Origin: Fulvivirga ulvae
GTDB taxonomy: Bacteria; Bacteroidota; Bacteroidia; Cytophagales; Cyclobacteriaceae
DNA length: 64,000 nucleotides
Assembly (NCBI RefSeq): GCF_021389975.1
Contig: NZ_CP089981.1
Coordinates: 4,737,501 to 4,801,500 of the forward strand
Direction: 5' to 3'
Shown here in pieces: positions 19,100 through 28,491 of the stretch. A model generated the notes under the pieces. It was not told where the DNA came from. It did no database searches and saw nothing but the letters and a program-made list of their open reading frames with translations. Made by a program: the position numbers and the translations under genes. Positions within the stretch are counted from its first letter, which is position 1. Every line of letters starts with the position of its first letter.

Positions 19100-19528
19100 A
19101 TGGCAGAGAATTTATGGCCAATAACCAAATTTCATTTTACAGTTGAAGGAGCAAACTTCACTACTGGTTTTCAGGAAGTTTCAGGTTTAGAAATTTCTTA
19201 TGATCCTATCGATTACAGATCTGGTGATGATCCGACTTATTCAATGCAGAAAATTCCCGGATTGAAAAAGTTCACTTCTATCACTTTGAAAAAAGGTGTA
19301 TTCCAGGATGATGACGCTTTCTACGAGTGGATTAAGGATACATTAGCTAACCCTGACAGAAGAGAGACCCTTACTATCAACCTTTTGGACGAAGAAGGTA
19401 CTCCTGTTAAAACCTGGACAGTGGTAAATGCATTCCCCGTGAAGTATCAAGGACCAGACCTTAACGCTACTGATAACAACGTAGCAGTAGAGACTCTGGA
19501 GCTTGCGCACGAGGGTATCGAAATGTAA
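19100..19528 (+). CDS. Inner tube protein (Afp1-like, gp19 family)
   Basis: The 142-residue protein belongs to the T4 gp19-type tail tube family, which forms stacked hexameric rings that carry cargo in the lumen. FHFTVEGANFTTGFQEVSGL is the typical N-terminal strand, followed by KIPGLKKFTSITLKKGVFQD and ending ATDNNVAVETLELAHEGIEM. The length matches Afp1/Pvc1. It lies 71 bp after the sheath gene and just before a hairpin with U-run. Confidence 0.95.
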   Translation: MAENLWPITKFHFTVEGANFTTGFQEVSGLEISYDPIDYRSGDDPTYSMQKIPGLKKFTSITLKKGVFQDDDAFYEWIKDTLANPDRRETLTINLLDEEGTPVKTWTVVNAFPVKYQGPDLNATDNNVAVETLELAHEGIEM

Positions 19529-19537
19529 TATATAATC

Positions 19538-19581
19538 AAAATCCGGAGTGCGGGCGGTTAATGCCTGGCTCTGGATTTTTT
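19538..19581 (+). terminator. Intra-operon terminator-like hairpin after the tube gene
   Basis: AAAATCCGGAG (19538-19548) pairs with CTCTGGATTTT (19569-19579) over 11 bp with one G-U pair, and an inner GGGC/GCCT helix extends it. Six T follow the G+C part (19576-19581). It lies 10 bp after the tube gene stop and 64 bp before the next start. Partial termination here would leave sheath and tube mRNA in excess over baseplate genes. Confidence 0.7.
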
Positions 19582-19644
19582 ATTGCTGAAGTTAGAAGGG
19601 AATGAAATGTCGGATTTTACCGACGCTATAAACCAAAAAATTAA

Positions 19645-20232
19645 ATGGCCGATAATCCATTAAGTAAGCTTTTAGATCAGCGACCTGTTACAGGGCTCCA
19701 TTTTAGGGTCAGCCTTGCAGATATGGCCGGTGCAGCCAGTATGCTGGCAGGAGGTGTTGCAGGAACCAAGTTTAGTAAGGTTTCAGGATTGAAAGTATAT
19801 GCATCGATCAATGAAAAAGAAGTCTCTAAATCGGATGGTCCGGAAACCTTTATTGAAGATATCAGGTACGATGATATTATTCTGGAAAGAGGCCTGACTT
19901 CTGATCCTACTCCTTTTACATTATGGTGTATGCAGGTCTTTTCTGAGTTTGCCCGATCTAATGGTTCAACTAAAGGTGTAGCAGCTACAGGTTCTTTCGC
20001 GGGAAATATGAAGGGATTTGGTGGGATGACTTCAGTGGTTAAAAATTTGGTAATTACACTTATGAATGAGAAGGGAATCCCTTTGATAGCATGGGGAATA
20101 AAAGATGCAGTGCCAATATCCTGGGATGTATCCCCTCTTGATGCAATGACAAATTCGTATGTTACAGAAACCATCAAGCTTAAACATAAAGGTTTCGAGA
20201 TACTCCCAATACCTGGAGCTGATATGATTTGA
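19645..20232 (+). CDS. Second tube-type protein (Afp5-like tube initiator)
   Basis: The 195-residue protein is a longer relative of the tube protein: FRVSLADMAGA and GTKFSKVSGLKVYASINEKE correspond to the tube N-terminus, and TNSYVTETIKLKHKGFEIL to its C-terminal strand. In Afp/PVC, Afp5 forms the first tube ring and adapts the tube to the baseplate spike. The extra length comes from an Ala/Gly-rich N-terminal loop and a Gly-rich insert (about residues 110-130). It lies after the attenuator, in keeping with a low-copy role. Confidence 0.88.
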   Translation: MADNPLSKLLDQRPVTGLHFRVSLADMAGAASMLAGGVAGTKFSKVSGLKVYASINEKEVSKSDGPETFIEDIRYDDIILERGLTSDPTPFTLWCMQVFSEFARSNGSTKGVAATGSFAGNMKGFGGMTSVVKNLVITLMNEKGIPLIAWGIKDAVPISWDVSPLDAMTNSYVTETIKLKHKGFEILPIPGADMI

Positions 20233-20238
20233 TGAAGT

Positions 20239-20415
20239 ATGGCTATTGAGATTAAAGAGCTTATAATAAGAATTAAAGTGAATGAGGCAGCCTCTCAAAA
20301 AAAAGAAATAATCAGAGAGAGGGAAATCCAGCACTTAAGTAAAAAAATTATTGACGAATGCGTTGAGCGCGTTCTGGATAAACTAAACAGAGTAGAGACC
20401 AGTATAGAAAGGTAG
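20239..20415 (+). CDS. DUF5908 small eCIS protein (Afp6-like)
   Basis: A 58-residue gene beginning MAIEIKELIIRIKVNEAA lies 6 bp after the Afp5-like gene and ends 1 bp before the next start. The start matches the DUF5908 family, a short protein found at this position in eCIS clusters. The rest is a charged amphipathic helix (IIDECVERVLDKLNRVETSI). Its role in the particle is not known. Confidence 0.85.
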   Translation: MAIEIKELIIRIKVNEAASQKKEIIREREIQHLSKKIIDECVERVLDKLNRVETSIER

Positions 20416-20416
20416 C

Positions 20417-21061
20417 ATGGCAAAATTAAAAATAGAATCATACAAGGACGAAAAGCTTGGAGCTAAACTGGGTTCAATGGAATTGATGTTCAACCCATCT
20501 ACATTGTCATTGTCCCATAGCATAGACTATCATGATGAGCCAGCACCTAACAGGTCATCTCCTGAGGCCCGTTACAAGAAGACGGAGCCGGAAATCCTTA
20601 GTTTCGAAATATTGTTTGATGGCACCGGAGTAGCGACTGAGCCAATTACTGTTAGTGAAAAGGTTGAGACGTTTAAAGAGCTTACCTATTATTACATCGG
20701 AGATACCCACCAAACCCCGTACGTGAATGTAATTTGGGGAGATATAAATTTCAAAGGCAGGTTAAAGAGCCTTGATATAAAACATACATTATTTGATACA
20801 GAAGGTACTGTTCTGCGCTCTAACCTTACCGTTTCATTTACCAACACTATGGACCTCGAAACTGAGGCCAAAGAGAGCGACAGGCAATCTCCTGACCTTA
20901 CACATGTTCGCTCGGTAAAGGCAGGTGACACTTTGCCTCTGTTATGCAATGAAATATATGGTGACCCAGGTTTATACTTAAAGGTAGCCAGGGTCAATGG
21001 TCTTACTGATTTTAGAAATTTACAGCCTGGCACTGAGGTTACTTTTCCACCAATTAAATAA
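20417..21061 (+). CDS. LysM-containing baseplate/tube protein (Afp7-like)
   Basis: The 214-residue protein has the CIS tube protein domain (about residues 1-150: GSMELMFNPSTLSLSHSIDY, LSFEILFDGTG, VNVIWGDINFKGRLKSLDIK) and a C-terminal LysM-type domain (about 163-212: SVKAGDTLPLLCNEIYGDPG, ending LQPGTEVTFPPIK). It corresponds to Afp7/Pvc7 and phage gp53-type proteins that hold the spike to the tube. It is 1 bp after DUF5908 and 11 bp before the spike gene. Confidence 0.92.
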   Translation: MAKLKIESYKDEKLGAKLGSMELMFNPSTLSLSHSIDYHDEPAPNRSSPEARYKKTEPEILSFEILFDGTGVATEPITVSEKVETFKELTYYYIGDTHQTPYVNVIWGDINFKGRLKSLDIKHTLFDTEGTVLRSNLTVSFTNTMDLETEAKESDRQSPDLTHVRSVKAGDTLPLLCNEIYGDPGLYLKVARVNGLTDFRNLQPGTEVTFPPIK

Positions 21062-21072
21062 GTATTGATTAA

Positions 21073-22860
21073 ATGGCCCAATCATTATCAAAGTTAACTT
21101 CAGGGTTAGTCACCTATACTGTTTTAATAGATGGAAAGGAGATAAAGGCATCATACGCTGTACTCTCTGTTCATGTTTTTAAAGGAGTAAACCGCATATC
21201 CGTTGCCAAACTGGAGATACTTGATGGGGGTACTACCTCTGAGGATGATTTTTCCGTAAGCAATTCGAAGAGCTTTAATCCTGGCAAGGAAATAGAAATA
21301 AAAGCCGGCTACGATTCCAAAGAAGAGACGATATTCAAAGGGGTTATTATTAAACATAGCCTGAGGGTAAGCAGAGGCTCTTCCTCCCTTCAAATAGAGT
21401 GCAGGGACATTGCCGTGTCTATGACCATAGGTAGAAAAAACGCTGTTTTTTTAGAAAAAAAAGATAGCGATATCATCTCTGAAATTGTGGGTAACTACAA
21501 AGTCCAAAAGAAAATAGCTGCTACCAAGTTTCAGCATGTAGAGGTTGTTCAGCACTACGTTACTGACTGGGACTTCGTACTTATGAGAGCCGATATCAAT
21601 GGCCTGATTGTTATTACTGATGACGGAAACCTGAACATACAGGAACCGGACCTTGGTGGTACTCCCGTGGCCGAAGTGAAGTACGGCTCAGACATGATCA
21701 GTTTCAATGGTGATATAGATGCCAGATCACAGGTGTCGAGTATCAATGGTGTATCCTGGGACATGGCCAATCAGAAAATAGCTACTTCTTCCTCAAACTC
21801 TGCCAAGGATGTACCACAGAGTACACTGAAATCTTCAGAGTTGGCCAAGGTAATAGGTCTGGATAAGTATACCTTACAAACTGCTGCGAATGTCCCTCTC
21901 GGTGTGCTGGATGCCTGGACGGCAGCAAAGCACCTGAAAAGCAGCCTTTCAAAAATAAAGGCTACCATGAAGTTCAGGGGGCTGGCCACAGTAAAGCCTG
22001 GTTGCCTGCTGGAAGTTACCGGTTTAAGTGATCAGTTTAACGGAAAGGCTTTTGTAGGCGCTGTAGAGCACAGGATCGAGGACAGTGAATGGATAACAGA
22101 AGTGCAATTGGGCATATCATCAGAATGGTACGCAGAAGAAACACCTAATATTGAGGCTCCTTCAGCCTCTGGCCTTTTTCCTCCTGTAAAAGGACTGCAA
22201 ACAGCTATTGTCAAGCAGATCCACGAAGACAAAGATGGCCAGTACAGGGTGAAAGTTGCGCTACCTACACTTGAGAAGGATAACCTTACGATCTGGGCTA
22301 GGCTCACAAACTTTTACTCCACCAAAGACGCCGGATTGTTTTTCTATCCGGAGATAGAGGACGAGGTGATAGTAGGGTTCTTAAACGAAGACCCTCAGAG
22401 TGCTATCATCTTAGGGTCTGTTTACAGCTCGAAAAACAAGCCGGTTTACACTCCCGAGCAGAATAACTATATCAAGGGATTGGTAACTAAAGGCCAGCTG
22501 AAGATAGAGTTTGATGATGAAAATAAGATAATGACAATCATTACTCCTGCGGAGAATAAGATTGTTCTGGATGATAAAGAGGGGATGATAACAGTAATGG
22601 ACAAAAATTCCAATAAGGTAGAGATGTCCAAAGACGGTATTCTGATGGATAGCCCGAAAGATATTACCGTTAAAGCCGGAGGCAGCATTATGATGGAAGC
22701 CAAAAGTAATATTGAAATGAAAGCCACGGGCGATGTGAAGACTGAGGGGATGAATGTGACCAGTAAAGGAAAAACGAAATTTGCCGCAGAAGGTGCCATG
22801 ACTGAAGTGAAAGGCTCAGGACAAACGGTGATCAAAGGCGGCGTAGTAATGATAAACTAA
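21073..22860 (+). CDS. VgrG-like central spike (Afp8-like)
   Basis: The 595-residue protein combines the gp27-like hub (about residues 1-360: GKEIEIKAGYDSKEETIFKG, DWDFVLMRADINGLIVITDD), a gp5 OB-fold domain (about 370-460: QYRVKVALPTLEKDNLTIWA, VGFLNEDPQSAIILGSVYSS) and a C-terminal beta-helix blade with short repeated strands (about 495-595). It forms the trimeric puncturing needle at the baseplate centre. The PAAR gene follows 11 bp later and would cap its tip. No enzymatic C-terminal extension is present. Confidence 0.95.
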   Translation: MAQSLSKLTSGLVTYTVLIDGKEIKASYAVLSVHVFKGVNRISVAKLEILDGGTTSEDDFSVSNSKSFNPGKEIEIKAGYDSKEETIFKGVIIKHSLRVSRGSSSLQIECRDIAVSMTIGRKNAVFLEKKDSDIISEIVGNYKVQKKIAATKFQHVEVVQHYVTDWDFVLMRADINGLIVITDDGNLNIQEPDLGGTPVAEVKYGSDMISFNGDIDARSQVSSINGVSWDMANQKIATSSSNSAKDVPQSTLKSSELAKVIGLDKYTLQTAANVPLGVLDAWTAAKHLKSSLSKIKATMKFRGLATVKPGCLLEVTGLSDQFNGKAFVGAVEHRIEDSEWITEVQLGISSEWYAEETPNIEAPSASGLFPPVKGLQTAIVKQIHEDKDGQYRVKVALPTLEKDNLTIWARLTNFYSTKDAGLFFYPEIEDEVIVGFLNEDPQSAIILGSVYSSKNKPVYTPEQNNYIKGLVTKGQLKIEFDDENKIMTIITPAENKIVLDDKEGMITVMDKNSNKVEMSKDGILMDSPKDITVKAGGSIMMEAKSNIEMKATGDVKTEGMNVTSKGKTKFAAEGAMTEVKGSGQTVIKGGVVMIN

Positions 22861-22871
22861 AAAGATAAGCA

Positions 22872-23162
22872 ATGCCACCAGCAGCAAGATTAACAGATAT
22901 GCATACTTGTCCGATGGTTACGGGTACCGTACCTCATGTAGGGGGACCAATATCCGGCCCGGGAGCTCCGACTGTACTTATCGGAGGTATGCCGGCAGCA
23001 GTTGTAGGAGATATGGCCACATGTACAGGGCCTCCCGATACCATAGCTAAAGGTTCCGGTACAGTTATGATAGGAGGGAAACCTGCTGCAAGAATGGGAG
23101 ATACCACCGCTCATGGTGGGTCCATTGTTTTGGGATGTATGACAGTGATCATTGGAGGTTAG
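22872..23162 (+). CDS. PAAR-repeat spike tip (Afp10-like)
   Basis: This 96-residue PAAR protein starts MPPAARLTDMHTCPM and contains PTVLIGGMPAAVVGDMATC and IGGKPAARMGDTTAHGG. It would form the sharp metal-bound cone at the end of the spike. The length is that of a bare PAAR tip with no effector fusion. Confidence 0.95.
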   Translation: MPPAARLTDMHTCPMVTGTVPHVGGPISGPGAPTVLIGGMPAAVVGDMATCTGPPDTIAKGSGTVMIGGKPAARMGDTTAHGGSIVLGCMTVIIGG

Positions 23163-23193
23163 TTAACCATAACCTTAAAACCAATAAAATTGA

Positions 23194-23622
23194 ATGAAAC
23201 ATAAAAAGACATTTTTAGGAGTAGGCTGGAAATTTCCTCCGACTTTTGATAAAAAAGCAGGTAGTGTAATACTTGTTTCGGAAGAAGAGGACATCCGGGA
23301 GAGCCTAAGAATACTTTTATCGACAAAGAAAGGAGAGCGTGTAATGCTGCCCGAGTATGGATGCGACATGCACCATATGGTTTTTGAATCGATAGATAAT
23401 AACCTCATCAGTGAAATGAAGAGGATTATTTCGCAAGCGATCCTTTATTTTGAGCCTCGGATTATACTGGAGGAAATCGTAATTGATACCGGAAGACATT
23501 TGGATGGCGTACTTGAAATCAACCTTATCTACACCGTCCGAAAAGTTAACAAAAGAAGTAACATGGTATATCCATTCTATATTCTTGAAGGTACCGATGT
23601 ACGATACGAGGCCAAGCGTTAA
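23194..23622 (+). CDS. gp25/GpW-like baseplate wedge protein (Afp9-like)
   Basis: The 142-residue protein shows the gp25 family core: FPPTFDKKAGSVILVSEEED, ESLRILLSTKKGERVMLPEY-GCD and HMVFE. gp25 proteins form the inner baseplate ring that nucleates the sheath. It lies 31 bp after the PAAR gene; the PAAR and gp25 genes are in the opposite order to Afp9-Afp10. Confidence 0.93.
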   Translation: MKHKKTFLGVGWKFPPTFDKKAGSVILVSEEEDIRESLRILLSTKKGERVMLPEYGCDMHHMVFESIDNNLISEMKRIISQAILYFEPRIILEEIVIDTGRHLDGVLEINLIYTVRKVNKRSNMVYPFYILEGTDVRYEAKR

Positions 23623-23721
23623 CGCTTCTTGATAATAAGACAGGTAATGAACGGCCTGGAATTTTGTATTGGGCAAAGTTGAAGCTTGTTCTGTTTACCA
23701 CTGAAAAACTAACTTACATAC

Positions 23722-26700
23722 ATGAAAAAAGTTGATACTAAGAGCATAAGGAGCGGAACTTCACAGGAAAACAGGTTTCTCAAAGCCTTAGATTTTGACT
23801 ATGTTAAAATAGATGAGCGGTCCTTTGAAGACCTTCTGGTCTTTGCCTATGGATTCTCAAAGCTGATAAATTTTTATAACCCTCAGGGGCAAGTTGATGG
23901 AGACTGGTCAGATTTTTTAAATGACGAAACGGTCATATTGGCTACTATCATTGATTCCAACCCTACCGAGATTGAAATCAGGTTTAAGAACAACCTGCAG
24001 AAAGCCAACCTCTTTTTAAATAAAAAGAAAAAGCTGGTTTACCTGCAAAAGTGTTTTGATGAGATTTATGGAATAGCTGCCCGTTTCGAAGCATGGTTAC
24101 AGAAATTAAAGGCTGTTGAAAGCTTTACCAATGAAGAAATTGGTATCCGAAACGAAGTTATCAATGCTGTTTCATCCAAGCTTAGCGGCGCCTTGCGCAA
24201 ACTTAAAGCCTTCGACAGTCTCGCTGAAGACAAGAGTGCTCTAGGTACCGGCATGGAACTGGACTACAGTATATTTTCCAATGTATGGAAGCTTGAGGAA
24301 CCTGCGGAGGAAGATTTTGCGGTAATGGGAAAGACAACCGTAGATAAAGTAAAAAGCATCACCGAGGTTCTGGATCAGGTTTTCCAGGAGTTCTATGAGA
24401 CCCTGCTTTACCTTAAAATAAAAGCTCCTGAGCATCTTTCCCAATCCCTGAAAAGTGATAAGCATTATCCTGAAGTGGCCCTCTTTCTGGCTTTTTTGAA
24501 GCTTTTTAAAATAGCCCAGGGCGACATTAACAACCTCAATAAACGACACCTGGAATTTTACTATTCTCAGGTGTTAAAACAACAGCCTAAGCCTGCCGTG
24601 TACGATAAGGCTTATTTGAAATTCAGCTTGTATGATACTGCATTTTCTGCAGAAGTAAAGAAGGGGACAGAGTTCCTGGCTGGTATGGATGAGGAAGGTA
24701 ATGATATTATCTATAAAGCAGATCATAACCTTATCGTTAACAAAGCCAAGATTGAGAAGCTTAATACGATATATATTAATAACAACCCTTTAAATATTAA
24801 AGGGGTTAAAAAGGATCTTTACAGCAACATTTTATCCTCCAGAATCCCGCTGGAGAAGCAGATAACAGAAGATGAAGCACAACCCCGGCTGAAGACTTTT
24901 GCTACATTCGGGGAAAACCAGGAAACCAAGGGAGAGGATGAGAAAACCATGTCCACTGCCAATATTGGTTTCGCAATATCCTCACCAAATCTCCTGCTTA
25001 GCGAGGGAGACAGGGAGATCAGCCTTACATTCCACTTTACCAATGACTCCTTTGCCAAGCTTCAGCAATACCTGAAAGATATTGCTTATGTGAGCGATGC
25101 AGATGAGAATGAAACTTTCATAAAGATATTTATGGAAGCTTTCCGTATTGATATGTCAACAGATAAAGGCTGGCATAGAATTGACAATTATGTGGTCAAG
25201 CGCAACCAGAGCAAAAGTACATTGACCCTGAGTTTCGATATCAAAAGTTCGGGACCGGCAGTGGTAAATTTCGATAAGGCACTACATTCTGGTGAATTTG
25301 ACCATAAAGCACCTGTTATACGGTTTGTACTCAACAGTGATGGCTATATATATCCGTTTAGCCTTTTAAAGAGCCTCGTACTTGACAGGTTGGTCATAGA
25401 TACCAATGTAAAAGGGATGAAGAACCTGATGCTTCACAATAATGTCGGAGAGATTAATGCGGACAATCCGTTCTATCCATTCGGGCCTATTCCCGGGGTT
25501 GGATCATACCTGCTCATTGGTAGCAATGAAATATTTCAGAAGTCGATTAACAATTTAAAGGTTAATATAGAATGGTACGATTTACCTCGTGGTAATACCG
25601 GATTTAAAGAATACTATGACAATTACGGGCTGGATATTGACAATGCATCATTTGAGGTAGACCTTTCTGTGCTGGATGGAGGACGTTGGTTCCCTATGCA
25701 GCCGTCGGAACGTCAACGTTTTAAACTATTCAGAACAACAGACAACCCTCTGGCTGAAGAACCAAAGCCTGAAGGGGAGCTTCATGATAAGACTTTCATT
25801 GATAACGTTGATATAGACATTATCAGCCGTACGCCAAACTATTCTAAAATTAATGACAGCCTTACCTATAACAATATGGTGCAAAGAGGCTTCATTAAGC
25901 TGGAGCTGACAGGGCCTCAATTTGCTTTTGCGCACAGCGTATACCCTACGGTGCTATCAAAAATGGCTACCAAGAACATCAAAAGGTCATTCCTTAAGAA
26001 AAAAGACCCGGATGAAGATGAGGTGCCGAACCCTGCATATACTCCGTTGATCAAATCATTGTCACTGGATTATGGTTCTTCATCGGTAATCTCATTTGAC
26101 AGGTCCAAGAAGAACGATGATACGAGTTCAGTAGGATGCCTGTTCCATATCCATCCATTCGGTGAATGCCTTACTTTTCCGGATAACTCTAAGCAGAGTA
26201 CTTTACTGCTGCCGGAGTACGACTTTGAAGGCTCATTGATCATAGGATTCTCAGGCCTTAAACCACCGCAAACAGTGACCATGCTTTTCGAAATGCATGA
26301 TGAATTCACCGTATCTTCTGAGGAAGATCCGCCACTGATTGAATGGAGTTATCTGGTCAATAATGAATGGGTTCTCCTAAAGCCTTCAAGAATATTGAAT
26401 GACCAGACCCAGGGCTTTTTAAAAACAGGCATTATCAGCATCGAGCTACCGTCTGACCTGACTAATGGCAATACGATCCTTGACCCGAATCTCCATTGGA
26501 TAAGAGCAGTGGTATATAAAAATATAGATGTAGCTTCCAAACTGGTGAGTGTAACTACCCAGGTGCTTACAGCTACTTTTGACGATGTGAACAACACAGC
26601 AGTGAAAGGTCACCATTTGGATCAACCTTTACCTGCGGGTTCTATCAGAAGGTCAATGAACAACATCGTCGGTATTCAGTCTGTAGAGCAGCCATTGAAG

Positions 26701-27468
26701 TCATTTAACGGTCTGCCCGAAGAAAAGCCGCATAAGTTTTATACACGGATAGCTGAAAGGCTCCGGCATAAGAAAAGGGCTATCACTGCATGGGATTATG
26801 AAAGGCTTATTCTTCAGAAGTTCCATGAAGTATATAAGGTTACCTGTCTGCCTAACATGACAAGTAATAACCTGGACTCTCCGGGCAGTGTGCTAATAGT
26901 GGTTACACCTTATAACACTGACATGGCAAACCCTAACGAGCCAATGGCAAGTAGTGAATTGCTTTATAAGATCAAGTCTTATCTTCAATCCTTTGTTTCG
27001 CCATTTGTGAAGCTCGAGGTGCGTAACCCTAACTTCGAAAGGCTTAAGATCATTTGCTCGGTTAAATTCAAAGAGGGATATAATTTTGGTTTTTATATTC
27101 AGAGATTAAATGACGAAATTAAGCGCTACATATCCAGAAGCATATTGGATGGGGATAGAAGCGTAGACCTTGGAGGAAGAATAAATACTTCGGATATACT
27201 TAGCTTTATGAGGACGTTGCCTTATGTCGATTTCATCACCAAGTTCTCGATGATCCAGACAGCGCGTGATTTTGGAGGCCGGCATATGTTGCTGGATACC
27301 GCTAAGGAAGGGGACCCTAAGCCTTATCTGAACGCTACCAAGCCATGGTCGGTGTTAGTGTCGGCAAATGTGCATCAGATTACGGTATTGAATGAGAAAA
27401 TGGAACAGCAATCGCGTCAGGCCGGTATTAATTACCTCGAGCTGGGTCAGGATTTCATTGTAGAGTAA
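23722..27468 (+). CDS. Baseplate wedge protein J-like (Afp11-like)
   Basis: The 1248-residue protein is the large eCIS baseplate component. The C-terminal third holds the baseplate J core: AERLRHKKRAITAWDYERLI, GSVLIVVTPYNTDMANPNEP and LGGRINTSDILSFMRTLPYV. The N-terminal 300 residues are helical and poorly conserved; the middle is beta-rich. Afp11-type proteins, with Afp12, build the wedges that clamp the sheath start. A 99-bp gap precedes it. Confidence 0.93.
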   Translation: MKKVDTKSIRSGTSQENRFLKALDFDYVKIDERSFEDLLVFAYGFSKLINFYNPQGQVDGDWSDFLNDETVILATIIDSNPTEIEIRFKNNLQKANLFLNKKKKLVYLQKCFDEIYGIAARFEAWLQKLKAVESFTNEEIGIRNEVINAVSSKLSGALRKLKAFDSLAEDKSALGTGMELDYSIFSNVWKLEEPAEEDFAVMGKTTVDKVKSITEVLDQVFQEFYETLLYLKIKAPEHLSQSLKSDKHYPEVALFLAFLKLFKIAQGDINNLNKRHLEFYYSQVLKQQPKPAVYDKAYLKFSLYDTAFSAEVKKGTEFLAGMDEEGNDIIYKADHNLIVNKAKIEKLNTIYINNNPLNIKGVKKDLYSNILSSRIPLEKQITEDEAQPRLKTFATFGENQETKGEDEKTMSTANIGFAISSPNLLLSEGDREISLTFHFTNDSFAKLQQYLKDIAYVSDADENETFIKIFMEAFRIDMSTDKGWHRIDNYVVKRNQSKSTLTLSFDIKSSGPAVVNFDKALHSGEFDHKAPVIRFVLNSDGYIYPFSLLKSLVLDRLVIDTNVKGMKNLMLHNNVGEINADNPFYPFGPIPGVGSYLLIGSNEIFQKSINNLKVNIEWYDLPRGNTGFKEYYDNYGLDIDNASFEVDLSVLDGGRWFPMQPSERQRFKLFRTTDNPLAEEPKPEGELHDKTFIDNVDIDIISRTPNYSKINDSLTYNNMVQRGFIKLELTGPQFAFAHSVYPTVLSKMATKNIKRSFLKKKDPDEDEVPNPAYTPLIKSLSLDYGSSSVISFDRSKKNDDTSSVGCLFHIHPFGECLTFPDNSKQSTLLLPEYDFEGSLIIGFSGLKPPQTVTMLFEMHDEFTVSSEEDPPLIEWSYLVNNEWVLLKPSRILNDQTQGFLKTGIISIELPSDLTNGNTILDPNLHWIRAVVYKNIDVASKLVSVTTQVLTATFDDVNNTAVKGHHLDQPLPAGSIRRSMNNIVGIQSVEQPLKSFNGLPEEKPHKFYTRIAERLRHKKRAITAWDYERLILQKFHEVYKVTCLPNMTSNNLDSPGSVLIVVTPYNTDMANPNEPMASSELLYKIKSYLQSFVSPFVKLEVRNPNFERLKIICSVKFKEGYNFGFYIQRLNDEIKRYISRSILDGDRSVDLGGRINTSDILSFMRTLPYVDFITKFSMIQTARDFGGRHMLLDTAKEGDPKPYLNATKPWSVLVSANVHQITVLNEKMEQQSRQAGINYLELGQDFIVE

Positions 27469-27497
27469 AATTATATAGTGCTATTATAAATTAGATT

Positions 27498-28235
27498 ATG
27501 TCTTTACAAAACAGGGATACATTAAAAGGATTTTTCAGAAAGGGCAGAATGCCGGCTGAAAATCATTTCAATGATTTGATTGATTCTATGATCAATAAAG
27601 TTGATGATGGGGTCGCCAAGTCTTCTGAGGAAGGCCTCATGCTGTCGCCGATCGGAGCATCAAAAAAGCTTTTGAGCTTTTACAAGAGTATTGAGGACAA
27701 AAGCCCGGCCTGGAGTATGGCAATAGGAGAGGGAGACGGCAATCTCAATATTAACAACCACCTTGGAGACTCCATAGTATCTATCAAAAGTGAAGGTAAA
27801 GTTGGGATCAACAACGACGATCCAACCTATGAACTGGATGTAGAAGGCACTATAGGCATTAAATCAAGAATAGGTACACGTTATCAGGGGAAAATCCCTG
27901 CTGATGGGGAGTGGCACCCTGTACTTACAGGAATGAACGGCTGCCATGCGCTTGAAATTGTAGCAGGTGTTGGCAAGAAAAAATCCGGCCGTTATGCTTT
28001 GATCCACGGTCAGGCACTTAGTACATACGGTAAATCAAAGAATAAAATCAACATCACACAGGCGTATTATGGTGTTCGCAGTAACAGGATAGAACTGAAG
28101 TGGACCGGAACAACGTATGACTTTAACCTGGAGATGAGGACAAGGTCAAATTATGAAGGTAACTTTTTTGTACGTTACTATATCTCCGACTTATGGCTCG
28201 ATCACTTCATGGACGAGGGCGTAGAGCTGGAGTAA
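27498..28235 (+). CDS. Putative tail-fibre or baseplate-attached adhesin
   Basis: The 245-residue protein lies between the Afp11-like and Afp12-like genes. Its first 40 residues (LQNRDTLKGFFRKGRMPAEN-HF) look like a particle-attachment segment that recurs in fibre-like proteins of Bacteroidota. A short stretch typical of trimeric fibres follows (GKVGINNDDPTYELDVEGTI), and then a beta-rich C-terminal domain of about 140 residues, possibly a receptor-binding head. No signal peptide is seen. It is the only fibre candidate in the operon, since no long Afp13-type fibre is present. The fibre role is inferred from layout and position. Confidence 0.65.
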   Translation: MSLQNRDTLKGFFRKGRMPAENHFNDLIDSMINKVDDGVAKSSEEGLMLSPIGASKKLLSFYKSIEDKSPAWSMAIGEGDGNLNINNHLGDSIVSIKSEGKVGINNDDPTYELDVEGTIGIKSRIGTRYQGKIPADGEWHPVLTGMNGCHALEIVAGVGKKKSGRYALIHGQALSTYGKSKNKINITQAYYGVRSNRIELKWTGTTYDFNLEMRTRSNYEGNFFVRYYISDLWLDHFMDEGVELE

Positions 28236-28278
28236 AACAGATTGAACCGGAGAGGCAAGAACTGAAAAAACTGTAAGC

Positions 28279-28476
28279 ATGGAAAAAGTAAAGTTTGAGG
28301 TTACGCTGGATGAAGCGAAAAAGATATTTGAAGCACTGGGAAAACTGCCTTTTGCTGAAGTCTATGAGTTGATAGGAAAGCTTAATGATCAGGCCAATGA
28401 TGGCTTTAAAAACAATGCCACTGGCAATAGGGAAAATGGGTATAACACAAAAGATCAAAACGATTTTTTGAAATAA
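28279..28476 (+). CDS. Small unrecognised eCIS-operon protein
   Basis: The 65-residue protein begins MEKVKFEVTLDEAKKIFEAL and consists of a strand and two helices followed by a polar, Asn-rich tail. It lies 43 bp after the fibre candidate and 15 bp before the Afp12-like gene, on the same strand, which supports it being real. I do not recognise a family. It might be a chaperone or small baseplate piece, but nothing in the sequence decides. Confidence 0.65.
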   Translation: MEKVKFEVTLDEAKKIFEALGKLPFAEVYELIGKLNDQANDGFKNNATGNRENGYNTKDQNDFLK

Positions 28477-28491
28477 GCAATTAACAGCCAT

